From the NCBI GenBank assembly GCA_023382385.1, contig JAHDVH010000002.1, positions 68,957-132,956 of the forward strand: 64,000 nt of DNA, written 5' to 3'. This DNA is from a bacterium. GTDB taxonomy: Bacteria; Electryoneota; RPQS01. Shown here in pieces: positions 7,709 through 15,842 of this stretch. The notes below the pieces were generated by a model. The model was not told the origin of the DNA and did not search any database. It worked only from the letters and a program-made list of their open reading frames with translations. Both the position numbers and the translations under genes were made by a program. Position 1 is the stretch's first letter. The number at the start of each line of letters is the position of its first letter.

Positions 7709-8506
7709 CTATTCAGTGCCCTGCACGGCGACGACTTGAAAGATGGCAAATTCGGGATCAATGACGGGAATGACGTGAGCGTTGTCTACGGTGACCGCGA
7801 TGATTTCCTCATCCGAGAAATCGCCGGCAATGGAACGCATCACGAAGTAGCGGGTCGCGCAGAAGACACGATCCCAGCACAGCTTGAATCCCTCCCCCTG
7901 CCGCAAGAGCATGGCCCGTGCGGGCGGTTCTATTCCCATGCCGAGCAGATCGCGAATTGTGCAAATGACTGCATCGCGCTCGTCAGGACCAAAGCTCTCG
8001 TAGTTTGCATAGTAGCGAATGATCCCTTGCTGGTCCACGACGAGGTGTCCGCGACCCTCATTATCGGTCGAAGACGACCCTCCATTTTCCATATCGTACG
8101 CATAGCCGGTCGTGCGGCCATTGTAGAGCAAAGTATAGCTTATCCCCGAATTGGCGCGAAACGTCGTGTTCACGTAGGTGCGGGGAAGGTTCCACACGTC
8201 AATTCCCAGCGTCACGACCTCAGGATTTCCAGCAAACGCCTGATAGATCTGTTCTGAAAGCGGGCCGTCGGAGATGCAAATCGGGCAGGTCGCCCCGAAG
8301 AAGTTCAAGTAGACGACACTGCCCTGATAGTTGGAAAGCGATTCGGTGCCTTCATCGGTCCGATTCAACGTGAAGTCCGGTGCGACCATTCCCGCGAAAG
8401 GCCATGCGCCCGCCAGCCCCGCATGCAGCAACCCAAAAATCAGCACGCAGAGGAAATGACGCCGATGCGAGCGAATCGTACCAAGCTTGACGAACCAGTT
8501 ACACAT
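7709..8506 (-). CDS. secreted thioredoxin-like (TlpA/AhpC-type) protein
   Basis: A 265-residue protein with an N-terminal hydrophobic export segment (about 17-34) and a TlpA/ResA/AhpC-TSA-like domain: VAPDFTLN (41-48), SVVYLNFFGATCPIC with the redox pair Cys74 and Cys77, and LVVDQQGIIRYY. The family reduces or isomerises periplasmic disulfides or acts as a peroxidase. After about residue 195 comes an FnIII-like tail (LCWDRVFCATRYFVMRS to FAIFQVVAVQ) like those of two other secreted proteins here. The motif is CxxC, not the CxxxC of Sco copper chaperones, so I do not call it a Sco despite the cox operon next door. No ribosome binding site is visible at the start. Confidence 0.8.
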   Translation of the reverse strand: MCNWFVKLGTIRSHRRHFLCVLIFGLLHAGLAGAWPFAGMVAPDFTLNRTDEGTESLSNYQGSVVYLNFFGATCPICISDGPLSEQIYQAFAGNPEVVTLGIDVWNLPRTYVNTTFRANSGISYTLLYNGRTTGYAYDMENGGSSSTDNEGRGHLVVDQQGIIRYYANYESFGPDERDAVICTIRDLLGMGIEPPARAMLLRQGEGFKLCWDRVFCATRYFVMRSIAGDFSDEEIIAVTVDNAHVIPVIDPEFAIFQVVAVQGTE

Positions 8507-8513
8507 GACCGCT

Positions 8514-8542
8514 AAGATATATTGTCGCTATTGGGAATGCAA
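8514..8542 (-). promoter_or_regulatory. promoter of the thioredoxin-like gene, perhaps leaderless
   Basis: Minus strand TTGCAT (8537-8542) and TATCTT (8514-8519) are 17 nt apart, and 7 nt separate the -10 from ATG 8506. Transcription would begin at the start codon. The remaining gap 8543-8724 holds a 9-bp inverted repeat CTATGGCAA (8591-8599) / TTGCCATAG (8634-8642) of unknown meaning and no gene. Confidence 0.45.
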
Positions 8543-8724
8543 TAGAATTAAACGGTCTGCTCGAAGATTCGCGGTCCGGAGTGGCAGAGGCTATGGCAAG
8601 CTATTCTATGACTTTAGGAATTTTTTATCCAGTTTGCCATAGGGCAATTTCATTGAAGAGAGGCATTGCGGCCTCAGCAGCCAGATTCGGAGCGAAAGCA
8701 GAGACTAAGTATTTGTTTTGAATT

Positions 8725-8755
8725 AAAAAGAACGGCGCGAACCGATGCCCGCGCC
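8725..8755 (-). terminator. terminator of the respiratory operon
   Basis: GGCGCG (8734-8739) and CGCGCC (8750-8755) pair, and on the minus strand the stem is followed by a T-rich run (TTCTTTTTAATT). It lies just past the coxC stop, ending the long act-cox transcript. Confidence 0.75.
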
Positions 8756-8781
8756 GCCTAAGCAAAACAAAAATGAAACAC

Positions 8782-9585
8782 TTAGAACAGGTAGATCGTG
8801 AAGAACAGCAAGATCCAAATCACATCGACAAAGTGCCAATACCACGAAGCCGCCGCAAAGCTGAAGTGCCGTTCTGGCGTATAGTGACCCAGTCTTAGGC
8901 GGAAACCGACGATGAGCAGCATGATGATTCCCGTGGCAACGTGCGCGCCATGGAAACCCGTCATGGCAAAGAAGTGAGAGCCGAACATCCCGCTCTGCAG
9001 GGTGAACTGGTCATAGGTCTTCAGGAAGCCGTATTCGTGTCCTTGAAATCCCATGAAGATGATCCCCAGCAGAATCGTGAGTCCGGTCCACGTGCGAGCG
9101 GCGGCCTTGCGGCCATGCTTCAACATGTGGTGCGCGATTTCCATCGTGACGGACGAACTCATCAGAATCAGCGTGGCAATCGCAGGCAGGGTGGTATCCA
9201 GATGCGGCGCCCCGACGGGAGGCCACTCAGGAAAATTGAAGCGACTGTAATAGTGATGCGCGAAGAAGGAGCCGAAGATGGCAGCCTCCGAGACGAGGAA
9301 GAGCTTCAACCCCATCTTCATCCAGCGGTCATCTTCGAGCACGTCGGGAAGCTCGGCATTTTCCTGGATCAGCGCCTGCGACCAACCCATCAAACCGGTG
9401 ACGGTCAGAAGACCGCCAATCACCATGATCGATACGGAGGTCGACGCATCCCAGAGCCAGAGCAGGAATCCGAGCACGAGCAAGCCGATTGCCAACGCCA
9501 AGAAGATTGGCCAATAGCTCGGCGGCGGCAAGTGAATGTGCTCGTGTTGGGCGTGATGCCCGTCTTGTGCGGCGGTTGGCTGCAT
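8782..9585 (-). CDS. coxC: cytochrome c oxidase subunit III
   Basis: Subunit III of the heme-copper oxidase, 267 residues with seven membrane segments. After a His-rich N-terminus (DGHHAQHEHIH) come two helices, then the core: MKMGLKLFLVSEAAIFGSFFAHHYY, SSVTMEIAHHMLKHG, and the family-typical FFAMTGFHGAHVATG and YWHFVDVIWILLFFTIY at the C-terminus. The subunit has no metal; it stabilises subunit I and supports proton uptake. It is the last gene of the operon, 26 nt after the small membrane protein and just before the terminator. Confidence 0.95.
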   Translation of the reverse strand: MQPTAAQDGHHAQHEHIHLPPPSYWPIFLALAIGLLVLGFLLWLWDASTSVSIMVIGGLLTVTGLMGWSQALIQENAELPDVLEDDRWMKMGLKLFLVSEAAIFGSFFAHHYYSRFNFPEWPPVGAPHLDTTLPAIATLILMSSSVTMEIAHHMLKHGRKAAARTWTGLTILLGIIFMGFQGHEYGFLKTYDQFTLQSGMFGSHFFAMTGFHGAHVATGIIMLLIVGFRLRLGHYTPERHFSFAAASWYWHFVDVIWILLFFTIYLF

Positions 9586-9611
9586 GCTATACTATTTGCG
9601 AGTGAGAGAAA

Positions 9612-9761
9612 TCAATGAAAACCGTAGCGCTGGAAGTTCACGCCATAGTGCACCAGATAGATCAAACTGAGCACGGTGACAATGACGACGGAGGTAACAA
9701 GCCAGAAGACCAATTTCCTGTTACGGTGTCTGACTTCAGGTGGAATCGGCTGCGAGTGCAT
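9612..9761 (-). CDS. 49-residue single-pass membrane protein in the oxidase operon
   Basis: ATG 9761 overlaps the last base of the ctaG stop codon (TGATG), and the frame closes at 9612, giving 49 residues: a basic N-terminus (MHSQPIPPEVRHRNRKL), one hydrophobic helix (VFWLVTSVVIVTVLSLIYLV) and a short tail HYGVNFQRYGFH. Overlap with ctaG and 26-nt spacing to coxC argue that it is real and translated. It may be a small oxidase subunit or assembly factor, as other oxidase operons carry unrelated one-helix proteins at this spot. No homology is claimed. Confidence 0.75.
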   Translation of the reverse strand: MHSQPIPPEVRHRNRKLVFWLVTSVVIVTVLSLIYLVHYGVNFQRYGFH

Positions 9762-10354
9762 CACTTGCCTCCCGAGCTTTGCGCAACATTGGGAATCTGA
9801 CGATTCTTCTCCATCTCTTCGGCATTCTTCTCGAAGATCGTGTAATGGAGCGTCACTTGTTCAACCTTTGGATCCATATCGGCACTCAAGACGGAAATGA
9901 CGGTGAAGGTCTTTTCTTCGCCGGGGGCCATAGTCTGGTCGTCGAAGCAGAAGCACTTGGTCATCGTGAATTTGGTGGCCGCCTTCTCCGGCAGAATCGA
10001 ATGCACCGGTCTGAAATGCACGGTGTCCTTCGACATATTCACGAAGCGATATTCATTTTCGAAGGGCTTGCCGACTTCCACAGTCTGCACTGACTGCTTT
10101 GGCTTGAAATAGACGGGCAGCGAGCCGGCCGTGACGCCGGTGTAGAGCACTTTGCACATGCGGCCCGTATCGGCATATTCCACATCATTCAGCGGCGAAA
10201 TCGAGAAGCCGATCTTCTGGCAGAACATTCTGAACAGCGGCACCTGTGCATAGGTGAACCCGAACATGATGATGATGACGGGTATCAACAGCAACAGAGC
10301 CATGCGCTTGTTCTTGCGCTTCTGTTCGGGAGTCTTATAGTCTTGCGATTCCAA
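9761..10354 (-). CDS. ctaG: cytochrome c oxidase assembly protein, Cox11 type
   Basis: A 197-residue Cox11/CtaG copper chaperone that delivers copper to the CuB site of subunit I. One N-terminal helix (MALLLLIPVIIIMFGFTYAQ) anchors a periplasmic Ig-like domain. Family marks are VPLFRMFCQKIGFS, YFKPKQSVQTVEVGKPFENEY, and the copper-binding TKCFCFDDQTMAPGEE near residues 140-155. It sits between ctaB and the small membrane protein, so copper insertion and heme A supply are encoded with the enzyme itself. Confidence 0.93.
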   Translation of the reverse strand: MESQDYKTPEQKRKNKRMALLLLIPVIIIMFGFTYAQVPLFRMFCQKIGFSISPLNDVEYADTGRMCKVLYTGVTAGSLPVYFKPKQSVQTVEVGKPFENEYRFVNMSKDTVHFRPVHSILPEKAATKFTMTKCFCFDDQTMAPGEEKTFTVISVLSADMDPKVEQVTLHYTIFEKNAEEMEKNRQIPNVAQSSGGK

Positions 10355-10412
10355 GGGACAATTCCTTCGCAGTCCGAGTCACGGGAGTCCGCGCTTGGTC
10401 TGCAGCGGTGCG

Positions 10413-11267
10413 CTATTTGCCGATGGCCACGTCGGCCATAATGATGACAAACAGCGCGGTCAAATAGACAATCGAGTATTTGAAGAGACCCCAGGCGTAG
10501 TTTTGTTCCTGTCTCTTCAAGAGTTGCCAAGCTTTGTAGACGAAGACCGCGCCTAAACCAAGGGCAGCGGTCAGATAGAGCAATCCCGCGTGCAGGAGCA
10601 GCGAAATCACGACGAGCGCCAGCGTATAGACCATGATCTGGCGGTGAGTTTCGCGGTCGCCCTTGATGACGGGGAGCATGGGAATCTTCACGCGCGCATA
10701 GTCATTTTTCACACACAGCGCGAGTGCCCAGAAGTGCGGCGGAGTCCAGAAGAAGACAATCAGGAACAGCAGCCACGGAGTAAGCGATACGGAACCGGTC
10801 GCGGCGGCCCAAGCGATAATCGGAGCCATCGCTCCGGCGGCACCGCCGATAACGATATTCAGGTGCGTGCGCGGCTTCAGCCAGAGTGTATAGTAGAAGC
10901 TGTAGAAGGCGATCGTGGCAAACGCGGTGAACGCGGCAAGCCAGTTGAAGAGCAGTCCGAAGAGCAGCACACCGGAAACTCCGCAGGCGATCACGAAATA
11001 CAGGGCAGGACGCGGCTCCAGCGATCCCGTGGCAAGCGGGCGGCGATTCTTTGTGCGGCCCATCTTGGCGTCAATGCCGCGCTCAAAATACTGATTCAAT
11101 CCGTTGGCGCAACCGCCTGTGAGCATCAGGCCCAGCATCACCGCCCAGAAGCGCCAGTCATTCGCCTTCAGCGACCCTTCAAGCATGAGCGCCGCCGCGC
11201 CGGTCAGCAAGACCAGCAGCATGATGGACGGCTTCATCAGGTTTACAAAATCGCGAAAACGGGACAT
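10413..11267 (-). CDS. ctaB: protoheme IX farnesyltransferase (heme O synthase)
   Basis: A 284-residue UbiA-superfamily membrane prenyltransferase with about nine helices. It adds a farnesyl group to protoheme to make heme O, the precursor of heme A. The first Asp-rich loop is seen as NGLNQYFERGIDAKMGRTKNRRPLATG; the second as CVKNDYARVKIPMLPVIKGDRETHRQI. The gene starts ATG 11267 and lies 54 nt after ctaA. With ctaA it gives the cell the full route from protoheme to heme A for the oxidase. Confidence 0.95.
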   Translation of the reverse strand: MSRFRDFVNLMKPSIMLLVLLTGAAALMLEGSLKANDWRFWAVMLGLMLTGGCANGLNQYFERGIDAKMGRTKNRRPLATGSLEPRPALYFVIACGVSGVLLFGLLFNWLAAFTAFATIAFYSFYYTLWLKPRTHLNIVIGGAAGAMAPIIAWAAATGSVSLTPWLLFLIVFFWTPPHFWALALCVKNDYARVKIPMLPVIKGDRETHRQIMVYTLALVVISLLLHAGLLYLTAALGLGAVFVYKAWQLLKRQEQNYAWGLFKYSIVYLTALFVIIMADVAIGK

Positions 11268-11321
11268 GTTGCTCCAAGGTTGCGCCGAGCGAGTCTGAGA
11301 CTGCGTCGGCAGGCATTCGAA

Positions 11322-12389
11322 CTAAACGGCCGGAACAGCTTGCGTCTTAGGTTCCACAACGTCTTCGGAACGCGGTACGTAAGCAATTTCGTGTGTCACG
11401 ATAATCAGGACCATGAAGAGCAGGAAGGCAATCGAAAGGTGCAACATGGCCATATACGGTGGCACTTTCATCAGCAGATTGCCAATACCGAGCAGAATCT
11501 GCAGAACGAGAATTGTGGCGGTTGCCCGCAAGGCGACTCGCCCGCGCGCTGAGATCGGCTCTTTCATGGCCCGCACGATGAGGTGAATCACGAGACCCGC
11601 AACGACAAATGCCCACCAGCGATGAAAGAACTGAATCAGAATCTGGTTCTGCCAAAGATTGGCAATTGCAGGGGAATACCACTCGCCCCATAACACGGAC
11701 ATCGGCGGCACCCAGTGGTCACCGACCTTGGGCCACGTGTTCATCATCAGTCCGGCACCCGTTCCGGCGACCAATCCACCCGAGACTATCTGAATAAGCG
11801 TCGCACCGATAGCTTCCTTGCCGAAGCGCTGCAACTTGCGGGCGTTGGGCCTTAAGGGGTCACCCCACCGCGAGAGCTTCAGAGCTTGCCAGAACAGCAG
11901 CGCGAAGATGATATAGGCCGTGCCCAAATGCAGGGACAAAACGGCTGCCGCCAAATCGAGCTTGACAACCATTCCTCCCAGCACGGCTTGAAAGATGACG
12001 AGCGCCGCGCCGACCAGCAACGGTTTCTTAGTCACCGCCCAGATTTCCGGTTCTTTGCGCGCACGCAGGATAATCGCTAAGTAGACGATACCCACCAGCG
12101 CGGCGAGAAAGCGGTGGAAATACTCAATGGCAAATTGCATCTCAAACGTCGAGAGCGACATGCCGTCGGTCAATGCGGGGTAAGCCTGCTTGTAGTCGTC
12201 AAAGACCTTCTGCCATCCGCTGTCAGAGAACGGCGGCAGTAAACTGCCGTTAATCAGCGGCCAATCAGGGATTGAAAGGCCAGACCCCGAAATGCGGACA
12301 AACCCTCCCCACAGCATCAGCACAGTGATGAGCATGGAGAGGAGCAGCAGCCATGAGGCCAATCTGCGTGCGGGAGATATACCTGTCAT
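11322..12389 (-). CDS. ctaA: heme A synthase (Cox15 type)
   Basis: A 355-residue eight-helix membrane protein that oxidises the methyl group of heme O to a formyl group, giving heme A. The two-fold repeated layout of the family is visible. The first half has WGGFVRISGSGLSIPDWPL and EYFHRFLAALVG; the second has SGGLVAGTGAGLMMNTWP, QFFHRWWAFVVAG and LHLSIAFLLF with conserved His residues. The N-terminus lacks an extra domain. A 115-nt gap from coxA holds a GGCCGCGGCC palindrome (12425-12434 region) but no clear promoter. Confidence 0.94.
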   Translation of the reverse strand: MTGISPARRLASWLLLLSMLITVLMLWGGFVRISGSGLSIPDWPLINGSLLPPFSDSGWQKVFDDYKQAYPALTDGMSLSTFEMQFAIEYFHRFLAALVGIVYLAIILRARKEPEIWAVTKKPLLVGAALVIFQAVLGGMVVKLDLAAAVLSLHLGTAYIIFALLFWQALKLSRWGDPLRPNARKLQRFGKEAIGATLIQIVSGGLVAGTGAGLMMNTWPKVGDHWVPPMSVLWGEWYSPAIANLWQNQILIQFFHRWWAFVVAGLVIHLIVRAMKEPISARGRVALRATATILVLQILLGIGNLLMKVPPYMAMLHLSIAFLLFMVLIIVTHEIAYVPRSEDVVEPKTQAVPAV

Positions 12390-12504
12390 GATAAGGTTCC
12401 AGTTCCGGCGGATAAACTGTTATCGGCCGCGGCCGCGCAGTAGTGCACGACCATTCAGGAATAACCAGCTTTGAAGCTGTGTCTTGTAATGAGTATAACT
12501 TAGA

Positions 12505-14073
12505 TTACGAGACGACGGGAATCGTCTTAAAGTTTTCTTTCGGCGGCGGCGAGGACGTCTTCCATTCGAGACTGTCCTGAATATCGTTTGCATCCCAAGC
12601 GTCGTCGCTTGCGGTCACGGGTTGACGCTGCGCTTGAATAATGCTCCAAACAAACAGCACACCTCCGACGAGCATGAAGAGATATCCGAACGACATGAAC
12701 TTGTTGAGTCCTTCAAACTCGGGGCGATAGACATAGGTGCGGCGGGCCATACCCTGCATCCCGACCCAGTGCATCATGAAGAAGGTCATGGACATGCCGA
12801 TATACATTAGCCAGAAGACCACGTTGCCCAATTTTTCGGAGAGAAACTTTCCGGTCATCTTGGGGAACCAGAAGTAGGTGGCCGCAAGCAGCGACATCAC
12901 GGAGCCGCCGAACAAGACGTAGTGAATATGTCCGACGACGAAGTAGGAATCATGCAGCTGAATATCGACGGGCACGTTGCCAAGCCAGACACCGCCGATT
13001 CCGCCGAACACGAACAACGAAATCATCCCCAGTGCGAATTTCATCGCGGCCGTGAAGCGCAGCGTGCCGCCCCACATCGTGGCTAACCACGAGAAGACTT
13101 TGACACCGGTGGGGACGGCGATCAGCATGGTCATGAACGCGAAGAACGCACGAACCCACGGGGACAGACCGGTCGTGAACATATGATGCGCCCAGACCAT
13201 AAAGCCAAGGATACCAATGGCGGCAATCGCGTAAACCATCCCCGTGTATCCAAAGACGCGTTTTTTGGAAAACGCCGCCACGATATGACTGATTGCCCCG
13301 AAACCGGGAACGATCATGATGTAAACAGCAGGATGCGAATAGAACCAGAAGAGATGCTGATAGAGCACCGGGTCGCCGCCTTCAGACGGACGGAAAAAGC
13401 CCGTTCCGAAGTGCCGGTCGAGCAGCACCATTGTTACTGCGCCCGCGAGCACCGGCGTACCGACGAGAATCATGAAGGCGTTGGTCAGCCACGCCCACAC
13501 ATAGAGCGGCATCTTCATCATGCTCATGCCGGGAGCGCGCATGTTGAAAATCGTAACGATGAAATTGATCGCGCCGAGGATGGATGATGCGCCGGTCAAG
13601 TGCACGACCAGGATCCACATATCGACCCCGGGCGTTCCGCTATATTGCGCGGACGTGAGCGGTTGATAACTCGTCCATCCGCCGCCGGCGGCTCCGCCCT
13701 CGACAAAGAAACTGGCAATCGCGATCAGTGCGGCAGGAATCAACAGCCAGAATGAGAAGGCGTTGAGCTTGGGGAAGGCCATATCGCGCGCGCCGATCAT
13801 GATGGGCACAAGGTAGTTGCCGAAACCTGCCATCGCAGGAATCACGACAAAGAAGATCATAATCGTGGCGTGCATCGTGACGAACTGGTTGTAGAGTTCA
13901 GGGGAAACCAGTCCGCCCGAGCTTTCCCAGAGCTGCGCGCGAATCATTCCGGCAAGGAATCCGCCGATGATGCCCATGACCAGCGCGTAGACGAGATACA
14001 TGATCCCGATCTCTTTGTGGTCGGTGGAGGACATATAGCGCAGCAGCCAATGCTTCTGAGCGGTCTCAGCCAT
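12505..14073 (-). CDS. coxA: cytochrome c oxidase subunit I, A2-type
   Basis: Catalytic subunit of 522 residues and twelve helices, holding heme A and the heme a3-CuB centre where oxygen is reduced and protons are pumped. I prefer ATG 14073 (MAETAQKHW), whose 8-base overlap with the coxB stop follows GAGGTGG; an ATG six codons earlier is possible. His ligands lie in TMHATIMIFF, FYSHPAVYIM, WAHHMFTTG and VVGHIHYVLFGG. The loop reads FYSHPAVY: the D-channel Glu of HPEVY is replaced and a YS motif precedes it, which is the mark of A2-type oxidases. This is read directly and fits a caa3-like or ACIII-linked enzyme. Confidence 0.96.
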   Translation of the reverse strand: MAETAQKHWLLRYMSSTDHKEIGIMYLVYALVMGIIGGFLAGMIRAQLWESSGGLVSPELYNQFVTMHATIMIFFVVIPAMAGFGNYLVPIMIGARDMAFPKLNAFSFWLLIPAALIAIASFFVEGGAAGGGWTSYQPLTSAQYSGTPGVDMWILVVHLTGASSILGAINFIVTIFNMRAPGMSMMKMPLYVWAWLTNAFMILVGTPVLAGAVTMVLLDRHFGTGFFRPSEGGDPVLYQHLFWFYSHPAVYIMIVPGFGAISHIVAAFSKKRVFGYTGMVYAIAAIGILGFMVWAHHMFTTGLSPWVRAFFAFMTMLIAVPTGVKVFSWLATMWGGTLRFTAAMKFALGMISLFVFGGIGGVWLGNVPVDIQLHDSYFVVGHIHYVLFGGSVMSLLAATYFWFPKMTGKFLSEKLGNVVFWLMYIGMSMTFFMMHWVGMQGMARRTYVYRPEFEGLNKFMSFGYLFMLVGGVLFVWSIIQAQRQPVTASDDAWDANDIQDSLEWKTSSPPPKENFKTIPVVS

Positions 14074-14839
14074 TGACCACCTCGCTTTCAATTATCGACG
14101 GGATCATCGCACTATGAGTGCCATCGGCATCCGGAGTGCCGCTCGTGCCGGTCTTCTTTGCTTCAAGCCAAGCATCAAACTCGGCATCACTTACCACTTC
14201 CACATCAATCCACATTTCTCCATGCAGCGGGCCGCAGAGTTCGGCGCACTGTCCTTTGTATTTTCCTTTGGGAGCCTTGAACCAGGCATGCGTGATGCGT
14301 CCCGGGTTGGCATCCTGCTTCACACCGAAACTCGGCACCCACCATGAGTGAATCACGTCCACGCTGGTCAGGTTCAGCGTGATGACCTTGTCGGCCGGCA
14401 CAACGAGCGGCTCGTTGGCATAGCCGATGTCGTAGCGCGGAAGACGATATTCCCAGAAGAACTGGTGGCCGATTACTTCAACAACGAGGTCGGATTTTGG
14501 AGGAACTTCAATCTTCTTCAATGTGCTGTAAGCCGGAATGGAGATTGCGATCAGCGTCAGCACAGGGATAACCGTCCAGAGGATTTCCAACTTGAGATTG
14601 TCGTGGAATGTGGCCGGTTTGTGTCCGCGCTTTGCATTGAACTTCCAGATCGCGTAGACCAGCAGCACCTGCGGCAGGAGCAGGAACGGCAGAGTCAGAC
14701 CCAGCATGATGTTGAACGTGTCGCGCACTTCCTGAGCCACGGGCGTGACGGGATCGAAGATCCACGAAGTCACAGGATCCGCGAACGCGGCGGCCGGAAG
14801 AAGCGCGAGTGCCAACCAATGAAGAGACGTTTTGGACAT
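14066..14839 (-). CDS. coxB: cytochrome c oxidase subunit II with CuA site
   Basis: From ATG 14839 the protein has 257 residues: signal peptide (MSKTSLHWLALALLPAAAFA), two membrane helices, then a periplasmic cupredoxin domain. The binuclear CuA site is complete: His in DVIHSWWVPSFG, and CAELCGPLHGEM supplying two Cys, the backbone Glu position, His and Met. There is no C-terminal heme domain, so electrons must come from a separate cytochrome c, probably the diheme protein encoded 64 nt upstream. The frame runs open 39 codons further upstream, but that stretch lacks the signal peptide layout. The ribosome binding site is weak. Confidence 0.95.
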   Translation of the reverse strand: MSKTSLHWLALALLPAAAFADPVTSWIFDPVTPVAQEVRDTFNIMLGLTLPFLLLPQVLLVYAIWKFNAKRGHKPATFHDNLKLEILWTVIPVLTLIAISIPAYSTLKKIEVPPKSDLVVEVIGHQFFWEYRLPRYDIGYANEPLVVPADKVITLNLTSVDVIHSWWVPSFGVKQDANPGRITHAWFKAPKGKYKGQCAELCGPLHGEMWIDVEVVSDAEFDAWLEAKKTGTSGTPDADGTHSAMIPSIIESEVVNG

Positions 14840-14903
14840 CAGGAAGGATTGCCCTATAGTGAATTTGAAAATTCGAAACAGAGGAGCCGCCACGGCTCGA
14901 AGT

Positions 14904-15842
14904 TCAATTTGACGAAAGCCTCTGAATGAACGCGTAGAGTTGGTCCAGTTGGGCACGCGTCAAAGTCCCGAACCCGGGATGAATCCGGCCGGGCCGTCCG
15001 TTGAGAACGATGTCATCAAATCTTGCGCGATTGGACAGCCACGGTGCGCCGGTTGCGTAGAGCGGCGCGGTCTGACCATAGCGATACGGGTTCACCGAAA
15101 CGATTACATTGCTCATGCCTTCGCCGCGCTGACCGTGGCAGGACGCACAACGGTTCAAATACAGTTGCGCACCTGCGTCGTTTGGATCAAACGTGTGCGG
15201 CCGATTGTCTGCCGGGGTGTAGCCGGACTTTTTGATCTGCTGCATGGCCAGCGCAATCGGGATGCGGCCCTCATTGGACTCGCCGCCTTGCTCCGCTGTG
15301 GCCGTTCCCGCATCACCTGCTGCACCTGCGGGTGCTTCCGGAAGCTTTGCCAGGACCGCGTCATCAGTCGGAGCTGGATTGGGAATCAACGTTCGGACAT
15401 AGTGCACCATCGCCCAGACGTCGCGCGCCGGCAGCAGCGAGAAGCTCGGCATCGAGGTTCCCGGCGAACCCTTCATGAGGGTATTGTAGATGGCCGCGAC
15501 ATCGGTACCATACTTGAACTGCTCAGTCTTATAATTACGCGCAGGCGGATTCAAACCTGCTGAGCGCGGACCATCCCCCTGGCCATCGTTGCCGTGACAG
15601 GACGCGCAGTTAATTTGATAGAGCATTTTGCCGTCGGCAGAAAGTCCGGTTTCCTGGGCCAGCGCGCGGTGATTCACAACCTTGGAAGCAGGGACTGCCT
15701 TGACGGGCGGGGGGAGCGATGCGCCGATCTGCTCCCCGGTGCTGAACTGCCACTTGAAAATCACGACAATCAGAATGATGCCGAAGATCGTGACTGGCAC
15801 GTACAGAAAGAGACTGCTGTTCTTGGGGCTAACGTCGCTCAT
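14904..15842 (-). CDS. membrane-anchored diheme cytochrome c
   Basis: A 312-residue protein with one N-terminal helix (LFLYVPVTIFGIILIVVIF) and two class I cytochrome c domains, each with a CASCHG heme site (about residues 81 and 235) and a downstream Met ligand region (PGTSMPSF in the first domain). The domains are joined by a low-complexity Ala/Gly linker. It lies between the alternative complex III genes and coxB with no gap after actF. The natural inference is that it carries electrons from complex III to the CuA site, replacing a fused heme domain on subunit II. Confidence 0.88.
   Translation of the reverse strand: MSDVSPKNSSLFLYVPVTIFGIILIVVIFKWQFSTGEQIGASLPPPVKAVPASKVVNHRALAQETGLSADGKMLYQINCASCHGNDGQGDGPRSAGLNPPARNYKTEQFKYGTDVAAIYNTLMKGSPGTSMPSFSLLPARDVWAMVHYVRTLIPNPAPTDDAVLAKLPEAPAGAAGDAGTATAEQGGESNEGRIPIALAMQQIKKSGYTPADNRPHTFDPNDAGAQLYLNRCASCHGQRGEGMSNVIVSVNPYRYGQTAPLYATGAPWLSNRARFDDIVLNGRPGRIHPGFGTLTRAQLDQLYAFIQRLSSN

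Noticed and set aside
7709-8506. Sco1-type copper chaperone beside the cox operon
   Set aside because: The motif is CPIC (CxxC), not CxxxCP, and the downstream His of Sco proteins is not evident. TlpA/AhpC-like is the better call.
8591-8642. CTATGGCAA / TTGCCATAG inverted repeat as an operator or terminator
   Set aside because: The arms are 34 nt apart with no T-tract and no close promoter. It may be chance; I only record it.
10590-11552. Long open frame (320 residues) on the plus strand opposite ctaB and ctaA
   Set aside because: It is antisense to two clearly conserved genes, is rich in Gln, Arg and His without any fold-like pattern, and has no ribosome binding site. It is a codon-bias shadow.
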